Of a stretch of DNA of 64,000 bases, positions 53,653-62,833 are shown piece after piece (within the stretch, counting starts at the first letter, position 1; each line of letters begins with the position of its first letter). The position numbers and the translations under genes are program-made. Source of the stretch: Natronospira elongata (lineage in GTDB: Bacteria; Pseudomonadota; Gammaproteobacteria; Natronospirales; Natronospiraceae). The notes below the pieces were generated by a model. That model was given only the letters and a program-made list of their open reading frames with translations, was not told where the DNA came from and made no database searches. The DNA is taken from positions 124,001-188,000 of the forward strand of contig NZ_JAYGII010000001.1 in NCBI RefSeq assembly GCF_034931365.1, read 5' to 3'.

Positions 53653-55089
53653 ATGATGGCTCCCAGCGCCTGTCGTCGGGCATTGAAACTGCTGCTGGGT
53701 CCGCTCGTCTTCGCCATTACCCTGCTATTGCCACCCCCGGCGGTGCTCAGCCAGCCTGCCTGGCTCGTTTGTGGCCTGGCTGCCTGGATGATGATCTGGT
53801 GGATTACGGAAATCCTTCCTCTGGCGGTCACGGCGCTTCTGCCTGTCGTCGTACTGCCGCTCACGGGCACCCTGGCATTGGCTGAAGCAGCCGAACCCTA
53901 CGCCAATCCGGTGGTATTTCTGTTTCTTGGCGGTTTTGTCATTGCTCTGGCAATCCAGTCCAGTGGCCTGCACCGTCGCCTGGCCATGGCGGTGGTATCT
54001 CTGGGTGGCAGCCGGCCTGATCGGCTAGTGGCAGCAATCATGGCGGCCACGGCGCTGCTGAGCATGTGGATCAGCAATACGGCCGCTACTGCCATTCTGC
54101 TGCCGGTTGCCTTGTCGGTGCTGGCTCTGTCCCAGCAGGATGACGGCCAGACCGTATCGGAGAGACTGGCGCCGGCTTTGCTTATTGGGGTGGCCTTCGC
54201 CGCCAATATCGGCGGCATGGCCACCCTGATCGGCACCCCGCCCAATGCCATCCTTGCCGCCTACCTCGGCGAGCAGCATGACATTCATCTGAGTTTTGCC
54301 GGCTGGATGATGATCGCCCTGCCCATCGCTCTGTTGTTGCTGCTGTTGGCATGGTGGGTATTGGTCCGCATCTGTTTTCCCGTGGGCCGCCAGGACCTCA
54401 GCGGCCTCGCGGAGCGCTTCGAGCGTCAGCGTCAGGCCCTGGGGCCGTGGACCCCGGCTGAACAAAGAGTTGCCGGGGTGTTCGTCCTGGCGGTGCTGGC
54501 CTGGATGAGCAGGCCCTGGCTGACCACGTGGTTACCCGGACTGGATGACGCCATTGTGGCCCTGGCGGCCGCAGTGCTTCTTTTTGCCATGGGCAGCGGA
54601 GGCAGGGATGCCGAACCCTTGCTGCGCTGGGAAGATACCCGCCAGCTTCCATGGGGGGTGTTGATACTCATTGGTGGGGGTCTGAGTCTGGGGCTTGCGG
54701 TCAAGGAGAGCGGTCTGGCCGATACCGTGGCCCTGGGGCTCGAGGCGGTGGCAGCCCACCCCATGCCGGTGCTGGTGGTCACGGTGGCCGCTGTCGCCAT
54801 GCTGGTCAGTCACGTCACGTCCAACACCGCTGCCGCCGCGACTCTGATTCCCATCGCCGCAGCCGTCGCCGTCGGGCAGGGAGAGTCCGCGCTGATACTC
54901 GCCATGCCCGTGGCCCTGGCCGCGTCCTGTGCCTTCATGCTCCCAAACGCCACTCCACCCAATGCCATTGTCTTCGGCAGCAATCGCCTGGCGGTGACCC
55001 AGATGCTGAAAGCAGGGGCTGTACTCAGTCTGCTGATCCTCGCGTTGGTCGCGGGAGGCGGCTTACTTACCAGTTGGCTCGCAGGTTGA
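53653..55089 (+). CDS. DASS (SLC13) family transporter, second copy
   Basis: 478 residues, about 12 membrane helices. Signature SNT motifs: MWISNTAATAILLPVALSVL near 140 and VSHVTSNTAAAATLIPIAAA near 395. GGMATLIGTPPNAILAAYLG and PNATPPNAIVFGSN are conserved substrate-loop stretches. It is a distinct paralogue of the carrier at 17897. ATG at 53653 immediately follows the dsbB stop, so the two are cotranscribed. Its end overlaps the convergent outer-membrane gene by 23 bp. Confidence 0.9.
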   Translation: MMAPSACRRALKLLLGPLVFAITLLLPPPAVLSQPAWLVCGLAAWMMIWWITEILPLAVTALLPVVVLPLTGTLALAEAAEPYANPVVFLFLGGFVIALAIQSSGLHRRLAMAVVSLGGSRPDRLVAAIMAATALLSMWISNTAATAILLPVALSVLALSQQDDGQTVSERLAPALLIGVAFAANIGGMATLIGTPPNAILAAYLGEQHDIHLSFAGWMMIALPIALLLLLLAWWVLVRICFPVGRQDLSGLAERFERQRQALGPWTPAEQRVAGVFVLAVLAWMSRPWLTTWLPGLDDAIVALAAAVLLFAMGSGGRDAEPLLRWEDTRQLPWGVLILIGGGLSLGLAVKESGLADTVALGLEAVAAHPMPVLVVTVAAVAMLVSHVTSNTAAAATLIPIAAAVAVGQGESALILAMPVALAASCAFMLPNATPPNAIVFGSNRLAVTQMLKAGAVLSLLILALVAGGGLLTSWLAG

Positions 55090-56014
55090 AGAAGAAACCG
55101 TGGTTCCAGACTGAACCCGACTCACTGGTAGCCACATCGTCCCGTCGGTAAGTATTGTCGAATTCCCCCAGGAGAAAGCCCATCAGTTGCACCTGGTAAC
55201 CGAGCGAGAAGGTCATTCGCAGCGAGTCGTTCACATCCATAAGGCCGTAGTACCCCAGGGCGACGCGGGTATAGCCGCCGAGGCCCCTTCTTTCCTCGGT
55301 GATGGGGTCGGTCCCGGTGGCCGCCCTGAGAGCGTCCTCGTTCACGCCCCGGTTATTCAAGGTTTGATAGCCAAGAAAGGTGGTCAGGTCGGAGCCAAAG
55401 CCGGGGTTGCGATAGCCGGTGGCCACCGCCCGCATCCAGTCGTAGTCGATGTAGATGCCAAGGACTTCAAATTCGGTGGCGGTATCGATGAAGCTCACCC
55501 CGCCGGGAACATCCACATTGAAGCGGCCCTCGGTGGGCAGGGTCCAGTTGCCATAGCCCAGGCCGACCCGGCCTCCATCACGGCGATGCTCCCAGCGGTA
55601 TAGGGCGAAGAATTCGTAGTCCTCCTGAAAGCGCTCGGCTTCAGGAGAGATGTCCAGGTCTGCCGATGGCCCGTAGCTGCCACTGATCTGTCCCCGGTCC
55701 ATGAACAGGCCCCAATCACCGAAGCCGAGGTAGCCGGCAATGCGGCGATTGCTGTCCTCGGAATCATCCAGATCCAGAAGCAGGCTGGCATAGAAGTTGT
55801 CACCCGCCCGGATACTGAAGTCCAGCAGGTAATGATTGTTGTCGTCGAATTCCAGGCCATCCACCCATTCGCGTTCATGGTTTTCCCAGTTCACCTGGCG
55901 AAAGCCCATGCCGCTATGGGTGGTGGGAATATTGCGAGTGCTGGCCAGGCTATCCAATGCGAACAGGCAGGCAAGGCAGCCGCCCAGGGCCGCGAGACAG
56001 TTGGTTTTTTTCAT
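55067..56014 (-). CDS. Putative outer-membrane beta-barrel protein
   Basis: 315 residues. Signal peptide of ~25 residues (CLACLFALDSLAS) and C-terminal Trp (FFFNLRANW) fit a BAM-inserted barrel. Alternating strands with aromatic girdles are visible throughout, for example YEFFALYRWEHRRDGGRVGL and EFEVLGIYIDYDWMRAVATG. An N-terminal STRNIPTTHSGMGFRQVNWE segment resembles YfaZ-type OMPs, but the family is not certain. ATG at 56014 after GAAGAA is chosen. Substrate unknown. Confidence 0.75.
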   Translation of the reverse strand: MKKTNCLAALGGCLACLFALDSLASTRNIPTTHSGMGFRQVNWENHEREWVDGLEFDDNNHYLLDFSIRAGDNFYASLLLDLDDSEDSNRRIAGYLGFGDWGLFMDRGQISGSYGPSADLDISPEAERFQEDYEFFALYRWEHRRDGGRVGLGYGNWTLPTEGRFNVDVPGGVSFIDTATEFEVLGIYIDYDWMRAVATGYRNPGFGSDLTTFLGYQTLNNRGVNEDALRAATGTDPITEERRGLGGYTRVALGYYGLMDVNDSLRMTFSLGYQVQLMGFLLGEFDNTYRRDDVATSESGSVWNHGFFFNLRANW

Positions 56015-56212
56015 GAGTTCTTCTGATCCGGTGGAGCATCCCTGCGGATTCATCCGCTTGGTTTCTTAATTTACGGCTCTGATGACCCCGTGTAACAGCC
56101 GGCCTCCCGCACGGCTCAGCCACTGAGATCCCACTTTGATACAGATTAAGTGGGTGGCGTGCATTCGTCCAGGTGGCATTTTTCCCAAATCAAGCGATAT
56201 TTGCTGCCCGAG

Positions 56213-57046
56213 TTACCCGGCTCGTTCAAAGCCCTGCTGAGCCAGATAATCCGCCAGGGCTGCCCGCAGCCGCTGTTCCCGGTTGCCGGTATATCGAGCT
56301 GCCTGCTCATGCCACCATTCCAGGTGGATATAGGCAATCCGCACCGGTATGCGCTCCAGGCCCAGGATGTGCGAGATCATGGTCCGTTTGCGACCGGCAT
56401 TGGCCTTTAGCAGGGTTCCATCTCGACCAATGGCCACATTCAGCTCATCCGGGCCCTTGTCGAGGCGAAAGCCTTCCTCTGTCAGGATGCGGAACAGATC
56501 CAGCAGCTCTTCCAGCCAGGCCAAGACCCGAGCTTCCGTATCGAGGAAGTAGCCCTTGTTCATGATGCGTCGCGGGTCACCGCGCTCGATGCGGGCCATC
56601 AGGGATTGGTAGGCCTCACTCTGTCTGAGGTCTTCCCGGTTGTGCCAGATATCCGCCATCATCTGGTAGCGGTCGTGATCCTCGATGCGGGGCGGGTCCA
56701 GATCCCAATCGCCGGTCCAGAAGAACCGCCTTCGGGTGGCGCCGTTGCCGAAGCGGACCCAATGCTGCAGGCTGCGGGGCGGTACCCAGACCAGGGTCTG
56801 GTCCCCCACATGGGCAAGGGCGCAGCGACGGCTTAATTGCCGATCTCCCGGCACCCCCAGATGACACCACCCCAACCAGGCGAGGTGGCCCAACGGTGCC
56901 CGTACCATGCGGTACCAGCCTTCCTTGATGCCCCGCGTCAGGCCGTGGCGAAACAAATGGAGTTTGAAGCCCAGCCTGGCCAGGCGACCGTTTGCCGATT
57001 CTTCCCGCAAGACGCCCCCGAAATCCGGTTGTACGAAGGGGCGCAA
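56213..57046 (-). CDS. Unknown protein with ParB-like C-terminal motif
   Basis: About 277 residues. The middle has FWTGDWDLDPPRIEDHDRYQ. The C-terminal half reads ELNVAIGRDGTLLKANAGRK then RTMISHILGLERIPVRIAYI, which fits the pattern of ParB/Srx-like domains (V-x-I-x-x-D-G-x-h-x-x-x-x-G-x-H-R then L-G-x-x-x-I-P-V), with Lys where those usually have His. Relatives with the D-W-D segment are often near surface-glycan genes, but I cannot assign a role. The listed start is TTG at 57046; the ribosome-binding site is weak and a shorter form is possible. It lies 68 bp after pirin. Confidence 0.65.
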   Translation of the reverse strand: MRPFVQPDFGGVLREESANGRLARLGFKLHLFRHGLTRGIKEGWYRMVRAPLGHLAWLGWCHLGVPGDRQLSRRCALAHVGDQTLVWVPPRSLQHWVRFGNGATRRRFFWTGDWDLDPPRIEDHDRYQMMADIWHNREDLRQSEAYQSLMARIERGDPRRIMNKGYFLDTEARVLAWLEELLDLFRILTEEGFRLDKGPDELNVAIGRDGTLLKANAGRKRTMISHILGLERIPVRIAYIHLEWWHEQAARYTGNREQRLRAALADYLAQQGFERAG

Positions 57047-57114
57047 TTATTGGCGATCCGGGGACGGCTGTCGAGGGCCCGGCACCGGGAAGGACCGGTG
57101 CCGGGCTGTCTGCG

Positions 57115-57993
57115 TCAAGTCCGTTCCGTGGGTGGCATGGTGCCGAAACGGCCGCTGCGGAAATCCTCAAAGGTCTGCTGAATCTCTTCCTGAGTGTTCA
57201 TTACAAAGGGGCCGTAGCCGGCGATGGGCTCGTCGATCGGCTCGCCCCCCAGTACCAGCAGCACCGCATCGTCATTGGCCTCCAGCAGTAGGCCCTCGCC
57301 GTCGGTGCCCAGCACGGTGACCTGATCGGGGCGCGTGATCGCCTCGCCATTGACCTGGATCGTGCCCTTGAGTGAAACCACAAGGCCGGTCCAGCCATCC
57401 GGCAGGGGCAGGCGAGTGCTGGCGTCCTTGTTCAGGCGGACATCCCAGACGTGCATGGGCGTGAAGGTATCCGCCGGACCCTGCTTGCCTTCGTATTCCC
57501 CCGCGATCACGCGCAGGCTGCCGGCACCATCCGGTAGCGATTGCACCGGGATATCGTCGTTGCTCAGGGTCTGGTAACCGGGATCGGTCATCTTGTCCCT
57601 GGCCGGCAGATTGACCCAGAGCTGGACCATCTCCAGTTCGCCCCCTTGGGCGGTAAAGGCCCGGGAGTGAAATTCCTGGTGCAGGATGCCGCCACCGGCG
57701 GTCATCCATTGCACATCGCCCGGGCCGATCTTGCCACCCGCGCCGGTGGAGTCCAGGTGTTCCACCTCGCCCGAATACACAATGGTCACCGTTTCGATGC
57801 CGCGATGCGGGTGTTCACCGACGCCACGAGGCGTTTCGGCGGCATCGAAATCCATCGGCCCGGCATGGTCCAGCAGCAGGAAGGGACTGATGTGTTTGCC
57901 GTGTCGGTCATAGGAAAACAGTGAGCGCACCGGGAAACCATCACCGACCCAGTGCCGGGGTGGGGCATTGTAAGTGGCGAGAACCTTCTTCAT
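57115..57993 (-). CDS. Pirin family protein
   Basis: 292-residue double-cupin protein. Metal ligands of the N-terminal cupin are His61, His63, His105 and Glu107 (GEHPHRGIETVT and GGILHQEFHS). Bacterial pirins include YhhW, a quercetinase, and regulators of pyruvate dehydrogenase; the physiological role here is open. AGGAGG before ATG 57993 is strong. It diverges from the LysR regulator, and a palindrome lies between them, so it is likely a target. Confidence 0.92.
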   Translation of the reverse strand: MKKVLATYNAPPRHWVGDGFPVRSLFSYDRHGKHISPFLLLDHAGPMDFDAAETPRGVGEHPHRGIETVTIVYSGEVEHLDSTGAGGKIGPGDVQWMTAGGGILHQEFHSRAFTAQGGELEMVQLWVNLPARDKMTDPGYQTLSNDDIPVQSLPDGAGSLRVIAGEYEGKQGPADTFTPMHVWDVRLNKDASTRLPLPDGWTGLVVSLKGTIQVNGEAITRPDQVTVLGTDGEGLLLEANDDAVLLVLGGEPIDEPIAGYGPFVMNTQEEIQQTFEDFRSGRFGTMPPTERT

Positions 57994-58080
57994 GTCATCC
58001 TCCTGATGGATTGTCTGTACGGTTGCAGACAGTGTGGTACTGAGACGCTGACATGAGTAGGGGGCAAAATCTGTACTCAG

Positions 58081-58098
58081 CGTTCCAGATATGGAACG
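58081..58098. promoter_or_regulatory. Inverted-repeat operator between pirin and lysR
   Basis: CGTTCCA-GATA-TGGAACG, perfect 7-bp arms around a 4-bp centre, 9 bp before the lysR ATG. Position and symmetry fit a LysR-type binding site for autoregulation. A second small inverted repeat, GTCTG/CAGAC, is at 58013-58030 nearer to pirin. Confidence 0.6.
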
Positions 58099-58107
58099 AT
58101 AGCCGCC

Positions 58108-59013
58108 ATGCAGGACTTAAACGACCTCTATTACTTCGCCCAGGTGGTGGAACATGGCGGCTTTGCCCCCGCCGCGCGGGCGCTCGGAGAGCCCAAATCC
58201 AAGCTCAGCCGCCGCGTGTCGGCACTGGAGGCTCGCTTGGGTGTGCGTCTGCTCCAGCGCTCGACACGCCATGTCACCGTTACCGAGATTGGCCGTGTCT
58301 ATTATGGCCACTGCAAGGCTATGCTGGTTCAGGCCGAATCCGCCCAGGAGGCCATCGACTCCAGTCGCGCCGAACCCTGTGGCGTGGTTCGCATGAGTTG
58401 CCCCATTGCCCTGCTGGATGCCCGTGTCGGTCCCATGCTGGCTGAATTCATGAGCAATAACCCGAGGGTGGTGGTTAACGTCGATGCCACCAATCGCCGG
58501 GTGGATCTGATCGAAGAGGGCCTGGATCTGGCCGTGCGGGTGCGCCCGCCACCGCTGGAAGACAGCGACCTGGCCCTGCGTCGACTTGCCGACCGTGGTC
58601 AGTGCCTGTTGGCCAGCCCTGAATTGGTGGCCCGCCATGGCGAGCCGCAAAGCCCCAGCGACCTGGCCGACTATCCCAGTCTGGCCCTCGGTCTGTCCCG
58701 GGACCGTCATGTCTGGCAGCTTCAGGGGCCGGGAGGCGAGGCCGTCCGCGTTCAGCACCGGCCCCGACTGGTCACCCAGAGCATGCCCGCCCTGCGTGCC
58801 GCCGCCGAGGCGGGGCAGGGTGTGGTGCAGCTTCCCCGCATGATGGTGACCGAATCACTGGCCGAGAATCGTTTGCGCAGTCTGCTGCCTGATTGGGCCC
58901 CGCCGCGGGAGATCGTGCATGTGGTCTTTCCATCCCGGCGCGGCCTGCTCCCGGCCGTCCGCGCCCTGATTGATCACCTGGCCGCGGGATTCGCGGCGCT
59001 GGAAGAGGATTGA
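58108..59013 (+). CDS. LysR family transcriptional regulator
   Basis: 301 residues. The N-terminal winged HTH (~1-60) reads LYYFAQVVEHGGFAPAARAL then SKLSRRVSALEARLGVRLLQ, and an effector-binding domain of the PBP2 type follows (~90-295). This resembles the CrgA/YafC-like branch with RSTRHVTVTEIG. It diverges from pirin, 114 bp away, with a palindromic site next to its own start, so it likely controls pirin and itself. Effector unknown. No clear ribosome-binding site precedes the ATG. Confidence 0.93.
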   Translation: MQDLNDLYYFAQVVEHGGFAPAARALGEPKSKLSRRVSALEARLGVRLLQRSTRHVTVTEIGRVYYGHCKAMLVQAESAQEAIDSSRAEPCGVVRMSCPIALLDARVGPMLAEFMSNNPRVVVNVDATNRRVDLIEEGLDLAVRVRPPPLEDSDLALRRLADRGQCLLASPELVARHGEPQSPSDLADYPSLALGLSRDRHVWQLQGPGGEAVRVQHRPRLVTQSMPALRAAAEAGQGVVQLPRMMVTESLAENRLRSLLPDWAPPREIVHVVFPSRRGLLPAVRALIDHLAAGFAALEED

Positions 59014-59040
59014 AATCACAGTGATCCCCAGGAGTCCGAC

Positions 59041-59943
59041 ATGATCGTCACCCGACGTATTTCACTTAGCAAGCTATTGCGCTTCACCTGGCCCAGGTTT
59101 TTGATCCTGGCCTTTTTCACCCTGCTTGCCTGCCTGATCATGGACTATCTTGAGCGGGATCTACTGCAGGCCCTGTCCTACGCCGCCGGTTTTCTTGGGA
59201 CGGCATTGGCCTTTCTGATCGGCTTTCGCAACAACGCCGCCTACGGGCGATGGTGGGAGGGGCATCAGATCTGGTCGCGGCTCAAGTACAACTCGCGCAG
59301 TTTCGCCCTGCTCGTGCAGGGGCTGATTCCCGATGGGGAAGGGATCAACGGCATCCGTCGGCAACTCATTCATCGTCAGGCGGCTTTTGCCTGGTGGCTC
59401 AATCATTTCCTCCGCCGTCGCCAGCCGGGTAGCGAGATGGAGCCGCTATTGTCCCCGCAGGAGCGGAGAAAGGTCAGCGCCAGTCAGCATCCCCCATTGG
59501 CACTGCTGAGACTTCAGGGGCAGACCATTCATGAGCTGGCCGAGTCCGGCAGGCTGGATGCCTACCGCCATGTTCGATTTACTGAATTGCTGCAGGCATT
59601 CAATGAAGCGCTGGGTAGCAGTGAGCGGCTGAAAAAGACCCCCTTTCCAATGCAGTACAGCTGGTTCATGAGCTATACCTTGATACTTTTCCTGCTGGTA
59701 TTGCCCCTGAGCCTGGCCGGACACCTGGGCTACTGGTCCATCCCCTTTGCCCTGCTGATCGGATATGCCTATATCATGCTGGAATACGTGGGACGACATA
59801 TCGAAAACCCTTTCGAAAACGAGGTCAACGACGTCCCCCTTGACTACATTGCCCGCACCATCGAAATCGACCTGCGCGAGATGCTGGGCGAAACCGAACT
59901 GCCGGCACCCGTCAAGCCCAAGGGCCTGGGCTATCTTTTCTGA
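59041..59943 (+). CDS. Bestrophin-like (UPF0187) membrane protein
   Basis: 300 residues. Typical bacterial bestrophin features: RFLILAFFTLLACLIMDYLE in the first helix, FLIGFRNNAAYGRWWEGHQI near 60-80, and C-terminal HIENPFENEVNDVPLDYIA, the conserved acidic cluster that binds Ca2+ in eukaryotic relatives. Bacterial homologues form pentameric channels, cation-selective in the studied Klebsiella protein. It follows lysR by 27 bp and may share its transcript. Confidence 0.9.
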   Translation: MIVTRRISLSKLLRFTWPRFLILAFFTLLACLIMDYLERDLLQALSYAAGFLGTALAFLIGFRNNAAYGRWWEGHQIWSRLKYNSRSFALLVQGLIPDGEGINGIRRQLIHRQAAFAWWLNHFLRRRQPGSEMEPLLSPQERRKVSASQHPPLALLRLQGQTIHELAESGRLDAYRHVRFTELLQAFNEALGSSERLKKTPFPMQYSWFMSYTLILFLLVLPLSLAGHLGYWSIPFALLIGYAYIMLEYVGRHIENPFENEVNDVPLDYIARTIEIDLREMLGETELPAPVKPKGLGYLF

Positions 59944-60032
59944 TAGGTGCTTCTAGCTTGATGGCCAGGTCTTTCTGCGAAAGCCGGGCGTCTGCATTAC
60001 TGTTTAGCATTTGAACAAAAGTGGGATCAGAA

Positions 60033-60719
60033 ATGAGAAAGATGATGACCGGGGCGGCCCTGATGTTTGCAGGGAGCACCTTTGCTGAAGTATTGCCGGA
60101 GCAGACTGCGACTGCCCGGGATTTTGTCCCGGGCGATTACCATGTGGTTGGGGCAGTGCAGGGCGATCTGAATCAGAACCAACGAGACGACTGGGTCTTT
60201 CTTGTCAGCCGGAACGACGAGGGCGAATCCGGGGGTAAGGATCAAGGCCGGACGGGCACTGGTGAGAGCGATGGACTGCTTGTCGTCTTCAATGAGGAGG
60301 ACGGATATCGCCATGTGCTCTCGAACCTCGACTGCCTTGCTTCCGATAGTGAGGAAGGTGGGGTCTATTTCGCGCCGGAGCCGGATGTCAGTATCGACCG
60401 TGGTAATCTGTATATTCATTTCCGTCACGGCCGATACGGTCATTGGACCTACAATTTCCGCTATCAGGGGGACGACTTTGAACTGATTGGCTACGACAGC
60501 ACGCAGCAACGGGGACCGGTTGTGGAGCGCTCCGTCAGCATCAATCTGCTGACCAAAAGAATGTTGATCAGGGAAAACATCAATCACGATGCCGAGGGCG
60601 GAGACGAGGAATTCGAAGAGACCTGGAAAGAGTTCGCGCTCCCCCAGCCAATCAGACTCGGCGAAATCGGGAGTTTTGAGGCGCTTGATGTGAAAGCGCA
60701 CATGAAACTGCTCGATTAG
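60033..60719 (+). CDS. Secreted protein of unknown function
   Basis: 228 residues with a short signal peptide (MTGAALMFAGSTFAE) and no lipobox. The acidic, beta-rich body begins VVGAVQGDLNQNQRDDWVFL, similar to FG-GAP/integrin-like calcium-binding loops (D-x-N-x-N-x-x-D). It then has GLLVVFNEEDGYRHVLSNL and HFRHGRYGHWTYNFRYQG. It may be periplasmic. ATG at 60033 is preferred; an in-frame GTG lies at 60021. Its stop shares bases with the convergent MFS stop. Confidence 0.75.
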   Translation: MRKMMTGAALMFAGSTFAEVLPEQTATARDFVPGDYHVVGAVQGDLNQNQRDDWVFLVSRNDEGESGGKDQGRTGTGESDGLLVVFNEEDGYRHVLSNLDCLASDSEEGGVYFAPEPDVSIDRGNLYIHFRHGRYGHWTYNFRYQGDDFELIGYDSTQQRGPVVERSVSINLLTKRMLIRENINHDAEGGDEEFEETWKEFALPQPIRLGEIGSFEALDVKAHMKLLD

Positions 60720-62182
60720 CGCTCTATATCGGGTGTCCCGGTTTCCTTCCTGGGCCTGGCACCGATGCCCAGCGTGAAGAGCAGGGCGATCACCGTGGAG
60801 GCGGCGGCCAGCAAGAAAGTATCGGAATAGGGGATGGCACTGGCCGCCGCGGTGTACAGTGGGTTCAGGGCGGCGGTGGCGACCTCCTGCCGGTGGGACA
60901 GGAAGGCACCCACTGTGGAAGCGCCCAGACCCGCCCCCATGAAAAAGAAGAGCTGATAGATGCCCGAGCCGATGCCGGCGATTTCCCGGGTCAGGGCAAA
61001 GGAGGCTGCATTGGCATTGGGGGACATGACGCCGGCATAGCCAATCCCCATGACCAGCAAGCCAAAGGCGATGACCGGTGGGGGGCTGTCGGTCTGGATG
61101 GAGAGGAAAAGCAGCCCCATCAACACCAGAGCCAGACTCCCCTGCAGTACCCGCCTCGGGCCGATACGGTCGGACAGTCGCCCGGCCATTCTTGAGAACA
61201 GGAAGATGGCCAGGGCACTGGGGGCTAGCACCATGCCCGCCCCCAGGGGACTCAGTTCGTGCTGCTCGATCATGAGCAGGGGGATCAGGAACAGGCCGCC
61301 GCCCAGAAAGGCCGCCTGAGCGAAAACGGCCACCCCGCAGGCCGAGAGATAGGTCCGGTTACGGAACAGCGCCGGTGGGGCGAAGGGGGTGGCCGAATGA
61401 CGGATATGAATGGCGAAGCCGAGCGCGGCCGCGATTGCCACGATCAGCGGGCCCCAGGTTCGGGGAGAGTCGGGCCCGGCCTGCTGCAAGCCGGTGACGG
61501 CAAGGAAAAGCGCGGCGGCGCTGAGCGAAATCAGCAAGGCGCCCATCAGGCCGAAATGCCGTAATCCACCCTTTGCCCGGTCAGCCGCTGCGGTGTCCGG
61601 CATCCGCAGCCAGGTGGCGGTGGCCAGGAGGATCAAGAGCATGAGGGTGCCGAGAAACAGCCAGGGCCAGCCGCCCAGGCTGACGACCACGCCGCCCACG
61701 ATGGGCCCGGTGGCCGCACCGATGCCCACACTGGAGATGACTGTACCGAAGGCCTGGCCACGCTCGCCGGGGGGGAAGAGGCGGGTGACGGAGCCCAGAG
61801 CCAGGGCCGGTATGGCGGCCGCGCCGGCTGCCTGCATCACCCGCCCGGCCACCAGCCAGGCAAAACTCGGCGCCAGGGCGCCCATCAGCGAGCCCGCGGC
61901 GAATACCAGCAGGGCCACCAGAAAGGTCTTGCGCAGACTGATGAAATCCGAGATTCGCCCGTAGAGTGCCGTACCCACGGCAAAGACCAGGGCATAGGCG
62001 GTGATGATCCATCCGGCCGCGCTGGCCGAGACCGCCAGATCGGCCCGGATACGCGGGATGGCGACGTTGATCATGCTGTTGTTGAGCACGCTGACAAATA
62101 CCGCCAGCGCCATGATCGCCAGCAGCACCTGTCCGCTACTCCGGCTCACGCCCGAGTCGCGAGTCTGTGGATCAACGCTCAT
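60716..62182 (-). CDS. MFS transporter, DHA2 (14-helix) type
   Basis: 488 residues with about 14 membrane helices. VSVLNNSMINVAIPRIRADL near 30 and WIITAYALVFAVGTALYGRI near 58 match the DHA2 drug:H+ antiporters (EmrB/QacA/TetA(L)-like). Motif A is partly kept (GRISDFISLRKTFL), and motif C-like GIGAATGPIVGGVVV is at ~150. Probably exports drugs or metabolites; substrate unknown. It stands alone, divergent from the yaiI-like gene. Confidence 0.9.
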   Translation of the reverse strand: MSVDPQTRDSGVSRSSGQVLLAIMALAVFVSVLNNSMINVAIPRIRADLAVSASAAGWIITAYALVFAVGTALYGRISDFISLRKTFLVALLVFAAGSLMGALAPSFAWLVAGRVMQAAGAAAIPALALGSVTRLFPPGERGQAFGTVISSVGIGAATGPIVGGVVVSLGGWPWLFLGTLMLLILLATATWLRMPDTAAADRAKGGLRHFGLMGALLISLSAAALFLAVTGLQQAGPDSPRTWGPLIVAIAAALGFAIHIRHSATPFAPPALFRNRTYLSACGVAVFAQAAFLGGGLFLIPLLMIEQHELSPLGAGMVLAPSALAIFLFSRMAGRLSDRIGPRRVLQGSLALVLMGLLFLSIQTDSPPPVIAFGLLVMGIGYAGVMSPNANAASFALTREIAGIGSGIYQLFFFMGAGLGASTVGAFLSHRQEVATAALNPLYTAAASAIPYSDTFLLAAASTVIALLFTLGIGARPRKETGTPDIER

Positions 62183-62364
62183 AATGAATCCAGCTTAAAG
62201 GGGTGGGGACCTGGGGGTCCCATCAAGCGTGACGAGTGTCCCGAGGGATGGCATTCGTCCTGAGCGGAAACTGTATCAGGCCGCCCCGGCTGGTGAAAGC
62301 CGGCACAGTCATTTGCGATGCAATACGGAACTGCGCAATGATGCAGCCTCATGAGGGAGTCGCA

Positions 62365-62823
62365 ATGACAATGAATATATGGGTGGATGCCGACGCCTGC
62401 CCCGGTGTGATCAAGGAGATTCTCTTTCGGGCCGCGGAGCGGGCACAGGTGATGGTAACGCTGGTGGCCAATCAGCCCGTGCGGGTGCCGAAATCCCGTT
62501 TTATTCGCATGCGCCAGGTCAGCTCGGGCTTCGATGTCGCCGATGACGAGATTGTCCGGCAGGTGTCGGCCGGAGATCTGGTGGTCACGGCGGATATTCC
62601 CCTGGCGGCGGAGGTCATCGACGAGGGCGCGGTGGCGCTCAGCCCGCGGGGAGAGCTCTATACCACGGCCAATATCCGCGCCCGGCTCAACATGCGGGAC
62701 TTTCTCGACACCATGCGCTCAAGTGGTGTGGACACCGGTGGGCCACCGGCCCTCAGTCAGGCTGATCGCAAGGCCTTCGCCGGCCACCTGGACCGTATTC
62801 TGGCGCAGCACAAAGGGGCGTGA
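62365..62823 (+). CDS. yaiI: UPF0178 family protein (YaiI/YqxD)
   Basis: 152 residues with the NYN/PIN-like family start NIWVDADACPGVIKEILFRA, GFDVADDEIVRQVSAGDLVV and the C-terminal family stretch RGELYTTANIRARLNMRDF. The acidic residues (Asp near positions 6, 8 and 57-58) resemble a metal-binding nuclease centre; function is not established. GAGGGAG before ATG 62365 sets the start; the longer open frame upstream is rejected. Confidence 0.92.
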   Translation: MTMNIWVDADACPGVIKEILFRAAERAQVMVTLVANQPVRVPKSRFIRMRQVSSGFDVADDEIVRQVSAGDLVVTADIPLAAEVIDEGAVALSPRGELYTTANIRARLNMRDFLDTMRSSGVDTGGPPALSQADRKAFAGHLDRILAQHKGA

Positions 62824-62833
62824 CGGCCGGTCC

